Source of the DNA: Bowdeniella nasicola
Lineage (GTDB): Bacteria > Actinomycetota > Actinomycetes > Actinomycetales > Actinomycetaceae
Length of the DNA stretch: 51,167 nucleotides
Assembly: GCA_030537895.1 (NCBI GenBank)
Contig: JAUNVA010000013.1
Location: 1 to 51,167, forward strand
Direction: 5' to 3'
In this document: positions 8,028 to 17,298 of the stretch, one piece after another
Layout: each line of letters starts with the position of its first letter
Position numbering within the stretch: the first letter of the stretch is position 1
Position numbers and translations under genes: made by a program
Notes under the pieces: generated by a model
What the model was told of the DNA's origin: nothing
Database searches by the model: none
The model's input: only the letters and a program-made list of their open reading frames with translations

Positions 8028-8630
8028 TTAATCGAAGATGGGACCGACGGTGCGGCTGCGTTTGAGCTCGAAGAATCCGGGAGTCCCGGCGACGGCCACG
8101 CACCCGTCCCACAGGCGCAATGCCGCCTCGCCACTCGGCGGAGGGGAGACGACCGGCCCAAAGAACGCGACTCCGTCGATCGCGATGACCGGTACGCCGA
8201 CGTCGTCGCCCACAAGGTCGAGGGCCTCCGCGGTGCTGGCGCGCAGGGCGTCGTCGTAGTCCTCGCTCTCGGCCGCGGCGGCGAGCTCGCCACTCAGTCC
8301 CACCTCCGCGAGAGCCTCGACGATGACCGCGTCGGTATCGCGCCGCTCCCCCGGGTGGATGCGCTCGCCGAGCGCATCGTAGAGCGGTTTCACGATCGCG
8401 GAGCCGTGCTCACTCGCGGCGGCGGCAATCACCCGAGCCGGCCCCCACGTCTGGTCGATATGCGCGCGGTAGTCGGGCTCGAGGTCGCGGCCCTCATTCA
8501 GCACGGCGAGCGAGAGCAGCTTCCAGGTGACGTCGAGCTCACGAGCGCGCTCCACCTCACCCATCCAACGGGACGTCATCCACGCCCAGGGGCACGTGGG
8601 GTCAAACCAAAAAGTCGCGGTAGTAGCCAT
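8028..8630 (-). CDS. DsbA-family protein, Rv2466c-like (mycothiol-linked)
   Basis: The 200-residue protein matches the actinobacterial Rv2466c family of thioredoxin-fold oxidoreductases over its whole length: FWFDPTCPWAWMTSRWM at the start, WGPARV, a helical insertion, GVPVIAIDGVAFFGPV (cis-Pro loop) and FFELKRSRT near the end. Family members commonly carry CPWC; here the motif is CPWA, so only the nucleophilic Cys remains (residue 13). That fits monothiol chemistry with mycothiol, but the activity is inferred. AACACT lies six bases before the ATG, so the mRNA may be leaderless. It is divergent from pepN. Confidence 0.88.
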   Translation of the reverse strand: MATTATFWFDPTCPWAWMTSRWMGEVERARELDVTWKLLSLAVLNEGRDLEPDYRAHIDQTWGPARVIAAAASEHGSAIVKPLYDALGERIHPGERRDTDAVIVEALAEVGLSGELAAAAESEDYDDALRASTAEALDLVGDDVGVPVIAIDGVAFFGPVVSPPPSGEAALRLWDGCVAVAGTPGFFELKRSRTVGPIFD

Positions 8631-8756
8631 ACCCTCAGTGTTCCGCTCGCCACCCCTCTTCACAACCCCATCAGCCGCTGGCGCCGAATGGACCGCGAGG
8701 TGTTCGCGGTGAAAATATTGGAGCGGACCCGCCCGTCGGCACACCAAAGGAGCACC

Positions 8757-11336
8757 ATGCCCGGCACGAATCTCACCCGCGACGAAGCCCACGAACGCGC
8801 CGAGGTGGTGAGCCGGGTCCACGACTACGACGTCACCCTGGATCTCACTCAATCTGATGAGACCTTCTCCTCGCGCACGCGGATCACCTTCGATGCCGAG
8901 GCCGGCGCGCGCACGTTCGTGGATCTGGTCGCCACGCAGGTCCACTCGATCGAGTTGAACGGCGCGGCGCTCCCCACCAGCGCCTACCGCGAGAGCCGCA
9001 TCGAATTGCCCGAGCTCGCCGAGCACAACACGCTCGTGATCGAAGCCACCTGCCGGTTCACGAACACGGGCGAGGGCATGCACCGCTTCGTTGACCCAGC
9101 CGACTCCGAGGCCTACCTCTACACCCAGTTCGAGGTGCCCGATGCGCGCCGCGTGTTCGCCACCTTCGAGCAGCCCGACCTGAAGGCCTCCTTCACGTTC
9201 CACGTTTTCGCCCCCACGCACTGGACCGTCGTCTCGAACGAACCCGGTGAACGCACGTTGGACGGTGAGCGAGCCCGCTGGGACTTCGCCCCCACGCCGC
9301 GTCTGTCCACCTACATCACCGCGATCGTGGCGGGCCCCTACCACGAGGTACGCGGCGAGCTCACCAGCCGGGACGGGCGCACGATCCCGCTCGGCGCCTA
9401 CTGCCGCGCCTCCCTCGCGGAGCACCTGGATGCCGAGGAGATCTTCGACATCACCCGCGCCGGGTTTGCCTTCTACGAAGAGGCGTTCGACCGGCCCTAC
9501 CCGTTCACAAAGTACGACCAGCTTTTCGTGCCGGAGTACAACGCGGGCGCCATGGAAAATGCGGGCTGCGTGACCTTCCGCGACCAGTACGTCTTTTCCT
9601 CCAAGCCGACCGAATACATGGTCGAGCGCCGCGTCGTCACCATCTTGCACGAGCTCGCCCACATGTGGTTCGGGGACCTCGTCACGATGAAGTGGTGGAA
9701 CGACCTGTGGCTGAACGAGTCTTTTGCCGAATTCATGTGCACCCTCGCGACCGCGGAGGCCACGCGTTTCACCACGGCCTGGACGACGTTCGCCTCCGGA
9801 GAGAAGGCCTGGGCCTACACCCAGGACCAGCTGCCCTCCACCCACCCGATCGTCGCCGAGATCCGGGACCTCGCCGACGTCGAGGTGAACTTCGATGGCA
9901 TCACCTATGCGAAGGGCGCCGCCGTGCTGCGCGCCCTCGTGGCCTACGTGGGGCGGGAGGCGTTCTTCGCGGGCGTGCGCACCTATTTTGACCGCTACGC
10001 CTACGGGAATACGGAACTGGCCGATTTCCTCACCGAGCTGGAACGCGCCTCCGGCCGGGATCTCACCGCGTGGTCGCGCGTCTGGCTTCAAGAGGCGGGC
10101 CTCACGATCCTGCGTCCTGATGTGAGTGTGGATGCGAACGGCATCGTCACCGACGCCGCCGTCGTCCAGGAGTCCTTCCGCGGGTCCTCCCTGCGCCCCC
10201 ATCGGCTCACGGTGGGCGGCTACGACGTCGTGGACGGCGAGCTCACCTGCACCTGGCGCAGCGAACTCGACGTCGACGGCGCACGCACCGAGCTGGCCGA
10301 GCTCGTGGGGCGGCCCGCCCCCGGAATGATCCTCGTGAACGATACGGATCAGGCCTACGCGAAGGTGCGCATGAGTGCGGCCTCGCTCGCCTTCGCGAGC
10401 GCACACATCGACGCGTTCGCGGATCCACTCGCCCTCGCGGTCCTGCTCGGCTGTGCCTGGGACATGACGCGCGATGCTGAACTCAGCGGGCGCGAGTTCG
10501 TCGAGCTCGCCTCACGCGCCCTCGCGGCGCCCGCGATGGTGCCCTCGGTGCGGCACGCGGTCCTCACCCAGCTGGCGACGGCGGCCGAGCGGTTCACGAC
10601 CCCGGCCCAGCGCGCCGACGTCGTGGCCGCCTACGGCGCACGCCTTGGGGAACTGCTGCGAGCCGCCGAACCCGGCTCGGACGCACAACTCCTGTATGCC
10701 CAGCATTTCGCCGCCTTCGCGACGGGCCCGGACCAGGTGGAGACCCTGGCCGCCATCTACCGTGGTGACGCGGGTCTTTCGGGCCTCACCCTCGACGATG
10801 ACCTGCGCTGGCGCCTCCTGCAGGGCCTGGTCGCCGCGGGCGCGGCGGGCGAGGCGGAGATCGCGGAACGGCAGAGCGCTGACCCCTCCCTCACGGGGGT
10901 GGAGCAGGCCGCGCGGGCACGGGCCGCGATGCCGAGCGCCGAGGCAAAGCGGGAGGCCTACCGCAGCGCGCTTCACGATGCGACCCTGTCCAACGACGTG
11001 CGGGCCGCCACCATGCTCGGCTTATTCGCGCGGGCGTGGCAACGCCCCGACCTGCTGGCGGGTCTCAGCGAGGCCTACCACCGCGATCTGGAATCCATGT
11101 GGGCGAACAATTCCACCGCGATCGCCCAGGCCCTGGTTCTCACGCTCTACCCGAAGGAACTGGCGGGGCTCGAGCCGGTCGGCGCGCAGAGCCGAGCCTG
11201 GCTGGAGGACCACGCCGATGCTCCGCCGGCCCTGCGTCGCCTCGTAAGCGAGCAGCTCGACGACGTCACTCGTGCCGAAGCAACTCAACAGGTGGGGGCG
11301 TCACAATCCCGCGGCGGTGGGGGCGAGCGCGGCTAG
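8757..11336 (+). CDS. pepN: aminopeptidase N (M1 family)
   Basis: An 859-residue zinc aminopeptidase removing N-terminal residues from peptides in the cytoplasm. The substrate N-terminus motif GAMEN is at residues 264-268. HELAH at 298-302 supplies two zinc ligands and the catalytic Glu, and E321 in NESFAEF is the third ligand. A long helical C-terminal domain (about 500-859) follows, as in actinobacterial PepN. AAAGGAG precedes the ATG at 8757; the frame is open far upstream but unrelated there. It ends 24 bases from the convergent crr gene. Confidence 0.95.
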   Translation: MPGTNLTRDEAHERAEVVSRVHDYDVTLDLTQSDETFSSRTRITFDAEAGARTFVDLVATQVHSIELNGAALPTSAYRESRIELPELAEHNTLVIEATCRFTNTGEGMHRFVDPADSEAYLYTQFEVPDARRVFATFEQPDLKASFTFHVFAPTHWTVVSNEPGERTLDGERARWDFAPTPRLSTYITAIVAGPYHEVRGELTSRDGRTIPLGAYCRASLAEHLDAEEIFDITRAGFAFYEEAFDRPYPFTKYDQLFVPEYNAGAMENAGCVTFRDQYVFSSKPTEYMVERRVVTILHELAHMWFGDLVTMKWWNDLWLNESFAEFMCTLATAEATRFTTAWTTFASGEKAWAYTQDQLPSTHPIVAEIRDLADVEVNFDGITYAKGAAVLRALVAYVGREAFFAGVRTYFDRYAYGNTELADFLTELERASGRDLTAWSRVWLQEAGLTILRPDVSVDANGIVTDAAVVQESFRGSSLRPHRLTVGGYDVVDGELTCTWRSELDVDGARTELAELVGRPAPGMILVNDTDQAYAKVRMSAASLAFASAHIDAFADPLALAVLLGCAWDMTRDAELSGREFVELASRALAAPAMVPSVRHAVLTQLATAAERFTTPAQRADVVAAYGARLGELLRAAEPGSDAQLLYAQHFAAFATGPDQVETLAAIYRGDAGLSGLTLDDDLRWRLLQGLVAAGAAGEAEIAERQSADPSLTGVEQAARARAAMPSAEAKREAYRSALHDATLSNDVRAATMLGLFARAWQRPDLLAGLSEAYHRDLESMWANNSTAIAQALVLTLYPKELAGLEPVGAQSRAWLEDHADAPPALRRLVSEQLDDVTRAEATQQVGASQSRGGGGERG

Positions 11337-11360
11337 CCGCGCCCTGGCTCCCGTGGGGAG

Positions 11361-11807
11361 CTAGGCGGGTATGTCGACCGAAAAGAGCGGCTCGCCGGCG
11401 CCCACTGCGTCGTCCGCCAGCCGGGTGATGGCGTACTCGCCCATGACGACGATCGGGGTGACCGGCATGAAATTGCCGATCACGGAGCGGTCCCAGCTTG
11501 CGATCAGCTGGGCCGCGTCCACCCGCGTGCCCTTCTGGACGCGCCAGCGGTAGCCCTTCCCGCGCAGGTGCACGGTATCCACGCCGAGGTGCACGAGGAT
11601 GTCGAGCCCCTCCGCGCTCACCGTGCAGGCGTGCGGGTGCCAGCTCGTGATCTCGCCACTGATGGGAGCGAGTACGGGGATCCGTTCCCGTTCGGGCCAG
11701 ATGGCCAGCCCCGGTCCGAGAACCTCGGTGGCGAACACCTCATCGGGGACCTCGGTGACCTCGATGACGTGGCCGGCGAACGGTGCGCGCACGATCGTCT
11801 CAGTCAT
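11361..11807 (-). CDS. crr: PTS glucose-type EIIA component
   Basis: The 148-residue phosphocarrier passes phosphate from HPr to EIIB. The start IVRAPFAGHVIEV, the middle LAPISGEI and the active-site segment ILVHLGVDTV (His73) with the helper His in HPHACTV (His59) are all as in EIIA-Glc. The gene overlaps malQ by eight bases and is its distal partner, so sugar uptake and maltodextrin use look co-expressed. No HPr or EIIC gene is in the window. Confidence 0.93.
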   Translation of the reverse strand: MTETIVRAPFAGHVIEVTEVPDEVFATEVLGPGLAIWPERERIPVLAPISGEITSWHPHACTVSAEGLDILVHLGVDTVHLRGKGYRWRVQKGTRVDAAQLIASWDRSVIGNFMPVTPIVVMGEYAITRLADDAVGAGEPLFSVDIPA

Positions 11808-13944
11808 CGTGCCTCCCCTGTGGGCCGCCCGCGAGGGCCGCGTTCACGACCTCGACGAGGGAGAGGAGGCGCCCGTTGGTCTTCAGGTCCTCGACCATCA
11901 CGGCCTCGCCGACGCCGTCGGCCAGTGGAACCTTCCAGTTCGGGTATTCCTGGTCCGTGCCGGGCTGGTTTTGGGTTCGCCGCTCCCCCACCATGTCCGT
12001 GAGGGACACCCCCAGCAGGCGAGCGGGTGTGAGGGCGATATAGCGGTGCATGGCCTCGATGATCTCGCGTTCTGGGGCGCCGTCCTCCAGCAGGCCGAAC
12101 TCCGTGAGCCGCGCGACCATGCGCTCGCGCTCGGCCAGAGCCTCGGCGCGCACCTGATCGGCGGGCTCGACGAGCAGGCCGAGGCGTTCTCGCACATCCA
12201 CGTGCTCGCCGGCAAGATAGCCCGCGGCGGGCGGCATGTCGTGGGTGTTGACGGTGGCAAGTGACAGTTCGCGGTAGGCATCCGGGGTCTTGGGGTACCC
12301 GCCCTCATCCATCTCGAACCACAGGACGGAGGTGCCGAACACGCCCCGTTCGGCCAGGTAGTCGCGCACCCAGGGTTCGACCGTGCCGAGATCCTCTCCG
12401 ATGAGGGTTGCTCCCGCCCGCTGCGCCTCAAGCAGGAGGACACCCATCATGGCCTCGTGGTCGAACCGCACGTAGGTGCCCTCATCCGGTCCGGCCCCCT
12501 CGGGGATCCACCACAGGCGGAATAGCCCCATGATGTGATCCACGCGGATCGCGCCCGCGTGGCGCAGGACGGTGCGAATCATGTCGCGCAGGGGCGCGTA
12601 GCCGGCGCGGGCTAGCGCGTCGGGCCGGAAGGGGGGTTGGGACCAGTTTTGGCCCTGCTGGTTATACATGTCTGGGGGCGCACCAACGCTCATGCGGGGG
12701 GCGAACACGTCCTGCAGCGCCCAGGCATCGGCTCCGCCGGGGTGCACGCCGACGGCGAGGTCCTGCATGAGTCCGAGTCCCATGCCCGCGCCGCGCGCAT
12801 CACGCTGGGCGCGCGTGAGCTGTTCATCAACAATCCACTGCAGGTAGCAGAAGTAGTCGAGGCGTTCCTCCAGCTCGATGCGGTGCAGTGCGCTCCTCGC
12901 GGAATCGGGATGCTCCAGGCCTTCGGGCCACTCGCCCTCGCTGTACTTCTCGGTGAGGGCGCACCACAGGGCGAAATCCTGTAGGCCCTTGCCCATCTCG
13001 GCGCAAAAGCGCTCAAAATCACGGCGTCGTGCGTCGGACAGCCCCGCCTCGTAGATGACGGCCAGCGCCCCCGACTTTGCCCGCCAGGAGGCGTCGCGAT
13101 CGAGGGGCTCGCCACTGGCGTTGGCGGCGGCGACTTCCTCGGCTGCCCACTGCACGAGGGCGCGCTTCGGGCCCGAAAGGTAGGCGACCTCCTCGATGTC
13201 CTCGGGACGGATGTAGAGCGGGGAGACGAATCGGCGCGACGTCGGCAGGTAGGGCGAGGGCGTGATGGGGGGCTCGATCTCGGCGGCGTGGAGCGGGTTG
13301 ATGAGGAGGAAGTCCGCACCGACCGAACCAAAGAAGGAACCGAGTTCGGCCAGGTCGCGCGCATCGCCGAGGCCCCAGGAGCGGCGCGAGCGGATCGAGT
13401 AGAGCTGGGCCATGGCACCCCAGCCGCGCTCCGAGTGCAGGTGCGGTGGGCTCAGCCGTTCGGGCGTGACCGCGAGCGGGCAGCTGGCCTCCTCGCCCAC
13501 CTCGGGCGTCGCGACGATGCGATGCCAGCCGAGCGGAACGTTGGAGGGCAGCACGAAGGTGGCGCGACCGATCAGCGTGCCGTCGACCTCGCGCGGCGGC
13601 ACCCAGTGGTCCTTTTGGCCCAGGTCCCAGCGCGAGCCGTCCTCGAGCAGGACATGCACGCTCACGCCGGTGCCGTCGGGCACGTGCACGGTGACGTCGT
13701 GTTCGTGCCCCTCTCGCACCACCATGCAGTGGGGCAGGGTGAGGCGCCACGGCGCGTCTTCGGTCTCGGCTAGCGCAGCGGCGACGGCATCGTCGCTCGA
13801 GGCGTCCACCCCCAGAGCCTGCAGGACCGCGACCAGGGTCTCGGTGCTCACCTCGCGATGCTGGCCGTGAAAGTCCCAAAAGTCTGTGGCGACGCCGTGG
13901 GCGGAGGCGAGCTGGTGGAGGGAATCGATGGCGGTCAGACTCAT
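11800..13944 (-). CDS. malQ: 4-alpha-glucanotransferase
   Basis: The 714-residue GH77 enzyme transfers glucan segments between maltodextrins. An N-terminal extension (about 1-160) typical of actinobacterial MalQ precedes the catalytic barrel. RVDHIMGLFRLWWIPEG carries the nucleophile Asp, IGEDLGTVEPWVRDYL the acid/base Glu, and NTHDMP the third acidic residue. The C-terminus has LTDMVGERRTQNQPGTDQEYPNW, the usual closing motif. The operon continues into crr. A terminator at 13985-14008 separates it from the EIIB gene upstream. Confidence 0.94.
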   Translation of the reverse strand: MSLTAIDSLHQLASAHGVATDFWDFHGQHREVSTETLVAVLQALGVDASSDDAVAAALAETEDAPWRLTLPHCMVVREGHEHDVTVHVPDGTGVSVHVLLEDGSRWDLGQKDHWVPPREVDGTLIGRATFVLPSNVPLGWHRIVATPEVGEEASCPLAVTPERLSPPHLHSERGWGAMAQLYSIRSRRSWGLGDARDLAELGSFFGSVGADFLLINPLHAAEIEPPITPSPYLPTSRRFVSPLYIRPEDIEEVAYLSGPKRALVQWAAEEVAAANASGEPLDRDASWRAKSGALAVIYEAGLSDARRRDFERFCAEMGKGLQDFALWCALTEKYSEGEWPEGLEHPDSARSALHRIELEERLDYFCYLQWIVDEQLTRAQRDARGAGMGLGLMQDLAVGVHPGGADAWALQDVFAPRMSVGAPPDMYNQQGQNWSQPPFRPDALARAGYAPLRDMIRTVLRHAGAIRVDHIMGLFRLWWIPEGAGPDEGTYVRFDHEAMMGVLLLEAQRAGATLIGEDLGTVEPWVRDYLAERGVFGTSVLWFEMDEGGYPKTPDAYRELSLATVNTHDMPPAAGYLAGEHVDVRERLGLLVEPADQVRAEALAERERMVARLTEFGLLEDGAPEREIIEAMHRYIALTPARLLGVSLTDMVGERRTQNQPGTDQEYPNWKVPLADGVGEAVMVEDLKTNGRLLSLVEVVNAALAGGPQGRHDD

Positions 13945-13984
13945 GGCGGGGCCTTCGGGTGGCAGGTGTGAGGGGATATGAAAG

Positions 13985-14008
13985 GCCGCCCCGAGGGGCC
14001 GGGGCGGC
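13985..14008 (-). terminator. intrinsic terminator after the EIIB gene
   Basis: The minus strand forms GCCGCCCC / GGGGCGGC (8 bp) with an eight-base loop, followed by CTTTC, nine bases after the EIIB stop. It may attenuate read-through into malQ. Confidence 0.65.
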
Positions 14009-14016
14009 GGCGGTGT

Positions 14017-14253
14017 TTAGGACTTCAGTGAAGAGTTGATCTCCTCGGCGATATCTTCGGCCTCGGGGCCGACGACGACCTGAACGACGTGCCCCGAACA
14101 GACGACGCCGAACACTCCGTCGATGCGCAGCTTCTCCTCATCGACCTGGTCCGGATTGTTGACCTGAACGCGCAGGCGCGTGATGCACGATTCCAACACG
14201 TCGATGTTTTCGGGCCCGCCGAGGCCGGCCAGGATGTCTTGAGCCTTACTCAT
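14017..14253 (-). CDS. PTS glucose/N-acetylglucosamine-type EIIB domain protein
   Basis: A 78-residue stand-alone EIIB. The phosphorylated Cys is in VLESCITRLRV (Cys23), followed by VFGVVCSGHVVQVVVG, both classic glucose-family EIIB motifs. Translation is assigned to the ATG at 14253, which has GGAGG upstream; a longer frame from 14280 would add nine residues. EIIB is usually fused to EIIC; the separate form occurs in actinobacteria. Divergent from enzyme I with a shared 134-base promoter region. Confidence 0.9.
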   Translation of the reverse strand: MSKAQDILAGLGGPENIDVLESCITRLRVQVNNPDQVDEEKLRIDGVFGVVCSGHVVQVVVGPEAEDIAEEINSSLKS

Positions 14254-14387
14254 CGCGATGAACCTCCGTGGTTGCTCCAACGTGCGTCGTTACTATCCTC
14301 ACTCAAGTATCCCAGAGTTTTCTCACTTCAGCAGTGCGCAATCGCGCCAACTTGGCACAATGGGAGCCGTAAGGGGAGTGATCCGAG
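14254..14387. promoter_or_regulatory. divergent EIIB / ptsI promoter region
   Basis: On the plus strand CACAAT follows TTGG near 14352-14361, giving a short leader with AAGGGGAG before the ptsI ATG. On the minus strand GGAGG precedes the EIIB ATG. No clear operator repeat is visible. Confidence 0.4.
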
Positions 14388-16094
14388 ATGGGTTCGAGCA
14401 AGGAACCTGATACCGACCGTCACGGGTGTCCACGCCACCACGGCATCGGCGTGTCGCCCGGCCTCGCGGCGGGGCCCGTCAAGCGCGTGTTCCCGCGCGT
14501 ACGCGAGCCGCGCGCCCGATTTTTGCCGCCCGAACGCAACGTGGCCGATGAAGCGGAACGGATCCGCCAGTGTGCGGCGGATACGGCACAGAACCTGGAG
14601 CTGCGTGCTTCGCTCGCGTCCGGTCAGGGCGCGGAGGTGTTGGCGACGGCCGCACAGATCGCGGCCGACCCGACCCTGATCGACGGCGCCTGCGAGCTCG
14701 TCCACACCCGCTCGCTCGTGCCAGCGCGCGCCGTGTGGGAGGCCGCGGGAATGCTCGCCGATCAGTTGAAGGACATGGGCGGATACATGGCGGAACGCGC
14801 CCTGGACGTCTACGACGTGCGCGACCGCATCATCGCTCGCCTCCTGGGCCGACCGGCTCCGGGCCTTCCCACCCCCGACCGCGAGCACGTTCTATGGGCG
14901 CGCGACCTCGCGCCGTCGGACACGGCTCAGCTGGATATCACGAAGGTGAAGGCCATCATCCTGGCCGAGGGCGGCCCTACCTCGCATACGGCCATCGTGG
15001 CCCGCGAACTCGGGATTCCCGCCGTTGTCGCGGCGCCCACGACCGCGAAACTGCGCGACGACGACGTCGTCCTCGTGAACGGGGCCGCCGGCACCGTGAC
15101 GGTCTCGCCGACGGCGGACCAGCTCGCTCATGCGGCCCGCCCGATCCCGGAGCGGACGTTTTCCGGGCGTGGGCAGCTCGCGTGCGGCACGCACATCCCG
15201 CTACTCGCCAACATTTCGGATGCCGCCGGTGCCAGCGCCGCGGCCGAGGCGGGTGCCGAAGGTATCGGGCTGTTGCGCACCGAGCTGTGGTTCCTTGGCA
15301 CCACCTCCGAGCCGAGCGTGGAAGAGCAGACGCGTCACTTCGTGGACGTCTTTGACAAGGCGCCGGCCGGCCGGATCGTCGTGCGTGCCCTCGATGCCGG
15401 TTCGGACAAGCCGATGGCCTACCTGCCGACCGGCACGGAGGCCAACCCGGCGCTTGGCATGCGCGGCTACCGCATGAGCCGCCTGTACCCCGACGTGCTC
15501 GCCCGCCAACTCGAGGCCATCGCGGCCGCACGCCAAGAGACCGGCGCCGACGTGTGGGTGATGGCCCCCATGATCTCGACCCTCGAGGAGTGCGAGGAGT
15601 TCGTGACGGCGGCACACGCGGCCGGCCTCGAGCAGGCGGGCCTCATGATCGAGGTGCCGGCAGCGGCCCTGCGGGCCGGGCAGATGCTCGCGGCCGCGCA
15701 GTTCGCCTCCATCGGGACGAACGATCTCTCGCAGTACGCGATGGCCGCCGACCGTCTCCAGGGGGCCCTCGCCGACCTCTCCGACCCGTGGCATCCCGCC
15801 GTGCTGGACCTCATCTCAACCGCGGGCAAGGCGGGTGCTCAGCAGGCTCGCCCGGTGGGCGTGTGTGGGGAGGCTGCGGCCGACCCGGCGCTCGCCGTCG
15901 TGCTCGTGGGACTGGGAGCGAGCACCCTGTCGATGACCCCGCGCGCGATCCCCGACGTCGCCGCAGTCCTCGCGCACGTGAGTCTTGCACAGGCGCGCGA
16001 ACTCGCGGGCGTGGCGCTCGCCGCCACCGACGCCGTACAGGCTCGCACCGCGGTGCGCGACCGGATGGAGTTCCTTACCGACCTCGGTCTGTGA
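14388..16094 (+). CDS. ptsI: PTS enzyme I (phosphoenolpyruvate-protein phosphotransferase)
   Basis: The 568-residue soluble enzyme takes phosphate from PEP and passes it to HPr. The phosphohistidine motif EGGPTSHTAI places the active His at residue 200. The C-terminal PEP-binding domain has GIGLLRTELWFL, RALDAGSDKPMAYL, MRGYRMSRLYPDV, DLSQYAMAADR and GVCGEAAAD with the acid Cys. A His/Cys-rich N-terminal stretch of about 20 residues precedes the first domain. Transcribed away from EIIB, malQ and crr, with which it shares the pathway. Confidence 0.94.
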   Translation: MGSSKEPDTDRHGCPRHHGIGVSPGLAAGPVKRVFPRVREPRARFLPPERNVADEAERIRQCAADTAQNLELRASLASGQGAEVLATAAQIAADPTLIDGACELVHTRSLVPARAVWEAAGMLADQLKDMGGYMAERALDVYDVRDRIIARLLGRPAPGLPTPDREHVLWARDLAPSDTAQLDITKVKAIILAEGGPTSHTAIVARELGIPAVVAAPTTAKLRDDDVVLVNGAAGTVTVSPTADQLAHAARPIPERTFSGRGQLACGTHIPLLANISDAAGASAAAEAGAEGIGLLRTELWFLGTTSEPSVEEQTRHFVDVFDKAPAGRIVVRALDAGSDKPMAYLPTGTEANPALGMRGYRMSRLYPDVLARQLEAIAAARQETGADVWVMAPMISTLEECEEFVTAAHAAGLEQAGLMIEVPAAALRAGQMLAAAQFASIGTNDLSQYAMAADRLQGALADLSDPWHPAVLDLISTAGKAGAQQARPVGVCGEAAADPALAVVLVGLGASTLSMTPRAIPDVAAVLAHVSLAQARELAGVALAATDAVQARTAVRDRMEFLTDLGL

Positions 16095-16157
16095 GGCCGC
16101 CGCGCCGCGCTCGCACTACACTCGAGTCTGTCCGATGTCATCAACGTCGAAGAGATC

Positions 16158-17129
16158 ATGACCCGCGATTCAGGTAGTGCCTCCTCGTCCCAGCCCTCCG
16201 GGGGCGTACCGGCTCCACACGACGGCGTCTTGCCGATCCCTCAGCCCGACGGACAGCCGCTCAGCCACGTGCTCGCGGCGCTCAATCTTGCGCGCGTGGA
16301 GGAAACCACGTTTACGGCACCGAGCCTGCCGGCTCTCATGGGGCGGATCTATGGCGGTCAGGTGCTCGCCCAGGCGATGATGGCGGCGGGGCAGACCACT
16401 CCCGACGACGGCGACGGCCCTCGCCTTTTGCATTCCTGCCACGGCTACTTCCTGCGCCCCGGCAAGGTGGACTCGGGGCTGCGCTTCGAGGTGGAGAAAC
16501 TGCACGATGGGCGCTCTTTTTCGACCCGCCGCGTGCACGCGATCCAGCGCGAGACTCCGATCCTGTCGGTCATCGCGTCCTTTCAGGAATCACAGCCGGG
16601 TCGCTCCCACCAGGACCGCATGCCGATCGGCTACGACCCGGAAATGCTGCCGAGCGCCATCGAGCTGTTCGCCTCAGTGGACCATCCGGCCGCGCAGTTT
16701 CTCGCGCTCACCGGCGCGTTCGATATTCGGCATACCGCCGGCAACATGTACCTGCATCCGGCGCACGACCGCAAGGCGGAGCAGTGCGTGTGGATGCGCG
16801 CCCGCTCTCCCCTGCCGGAGGGTACCTCCCAGCTCCTGCAACGGGCATTACTGGTCTACGCCTGCGACCAGGTGATGCTGGAGCCGGTGTTGCGCCGGCA
16901 TTCGATTGCGTGGCTGCACGAGGGGATTTCGGTGGCGAGCCTCGACCATTCAATGTGGTGGCATCGTGACGTCGACGTCTCGGACTGGTTCATGTTCCGT
17001 CAGCACTCTCCATCGGCGCAGGGCGGGCGTGGCCTCGGGACGGCGACCATCTTCGACCGCTCGGGCCGCCTCGTGGCGAGCGCCGCGCAAGAGGGCATGG
17101 TGCGGGTACCGGCCGACGGGATGGTCTAG
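16158..17129 (+). CDS. tesB: acyl-CoA thioesterase II
   Basis: The 323-residue double hot-dog thioesterase hydrolyses acyl-CoA. Residues 1-30 are Ser/Pro-rich. The N-terminal hot-dog holds GGQVLAQAMMAA and HSCHGYFLRPG, then GRSFSTRRVHAIQ; the C-terminal one holds ASLDHSMWWHR (Asp of the catalytic triad) and DWFMFRQHSPSAQGGRGL (Gln). A TACACT box lies about 40 bases upstream of the ATG. Convergent with a second thioesterase gene across a tandem-repeat spacer. Confidence 0.9.
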   Translation: MTRDSGSASSSQPSGGVPAPHDGVLPIPQPDGQPLSHVLAALNLARVEETTFTAPSLPALMGRIYGGQVLAQAMMAAGQTTPDDGDGPRLLHSCHGYFLRPGKVDSGLRFEVEKLHDGRSFSTRRVHAIQRETPILSVIASFQESQPGRSHQDRMPIGYDPEMLPSAIELFASVDHPAAQFLALTGAFDIRHTAGNMYLHPAHDRKAEQCVWMRARSPLPEGTSQLLQRALLVYACDQVMLEPVLRRHSIAWLHEGISVASLDHSMWWHRDVDVSDWFMFRQHSPSAQGGRGLGTATIFDRSGRLVASAAQEGMVRVPADGMV

Positions 17130-17142
17130 GCGGAGGGACTCA

Positions 17143-17232
17143 CGCGGGCGGCAGGCCACGGGTGGTCCCATTCGCGGGCGGCAGGCCACCGGTAGGCCCG
17201 TACGCGGGCGGCAGGCCTGCGCGCCGCCGCCC
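17143..17232. repeat. 30-bp tandem repeat, three copies
   Basis: CGCGGGCGGCAGGCC recurs at 17143, 17173 and 17203, exactly 30 bases apart; the second half of the unit is more diverged. It lies between two convergent thioesterase genes and is probably non-coding. Confidence 0.8.
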
Positions 17233-17298
17233 CGATTCTGCGAGCCCGCGCGTGACGAGGGCGAGGTCCCGTCCCGGGCGGCCCCGCCGAGGTGGTGG

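Noticed and set aside
8631..10406. Minus-strand open frame extending the Rv2466c-like gene into pepN
   Set aside because: The extension is antisense to pepN; homology begins exactly at the ATG at 8630.
17143..17232. CRISPR array
   Set aside because: Units are contiguous 30-mers without unrelated spacers, only three copies, and no cas genes are near.
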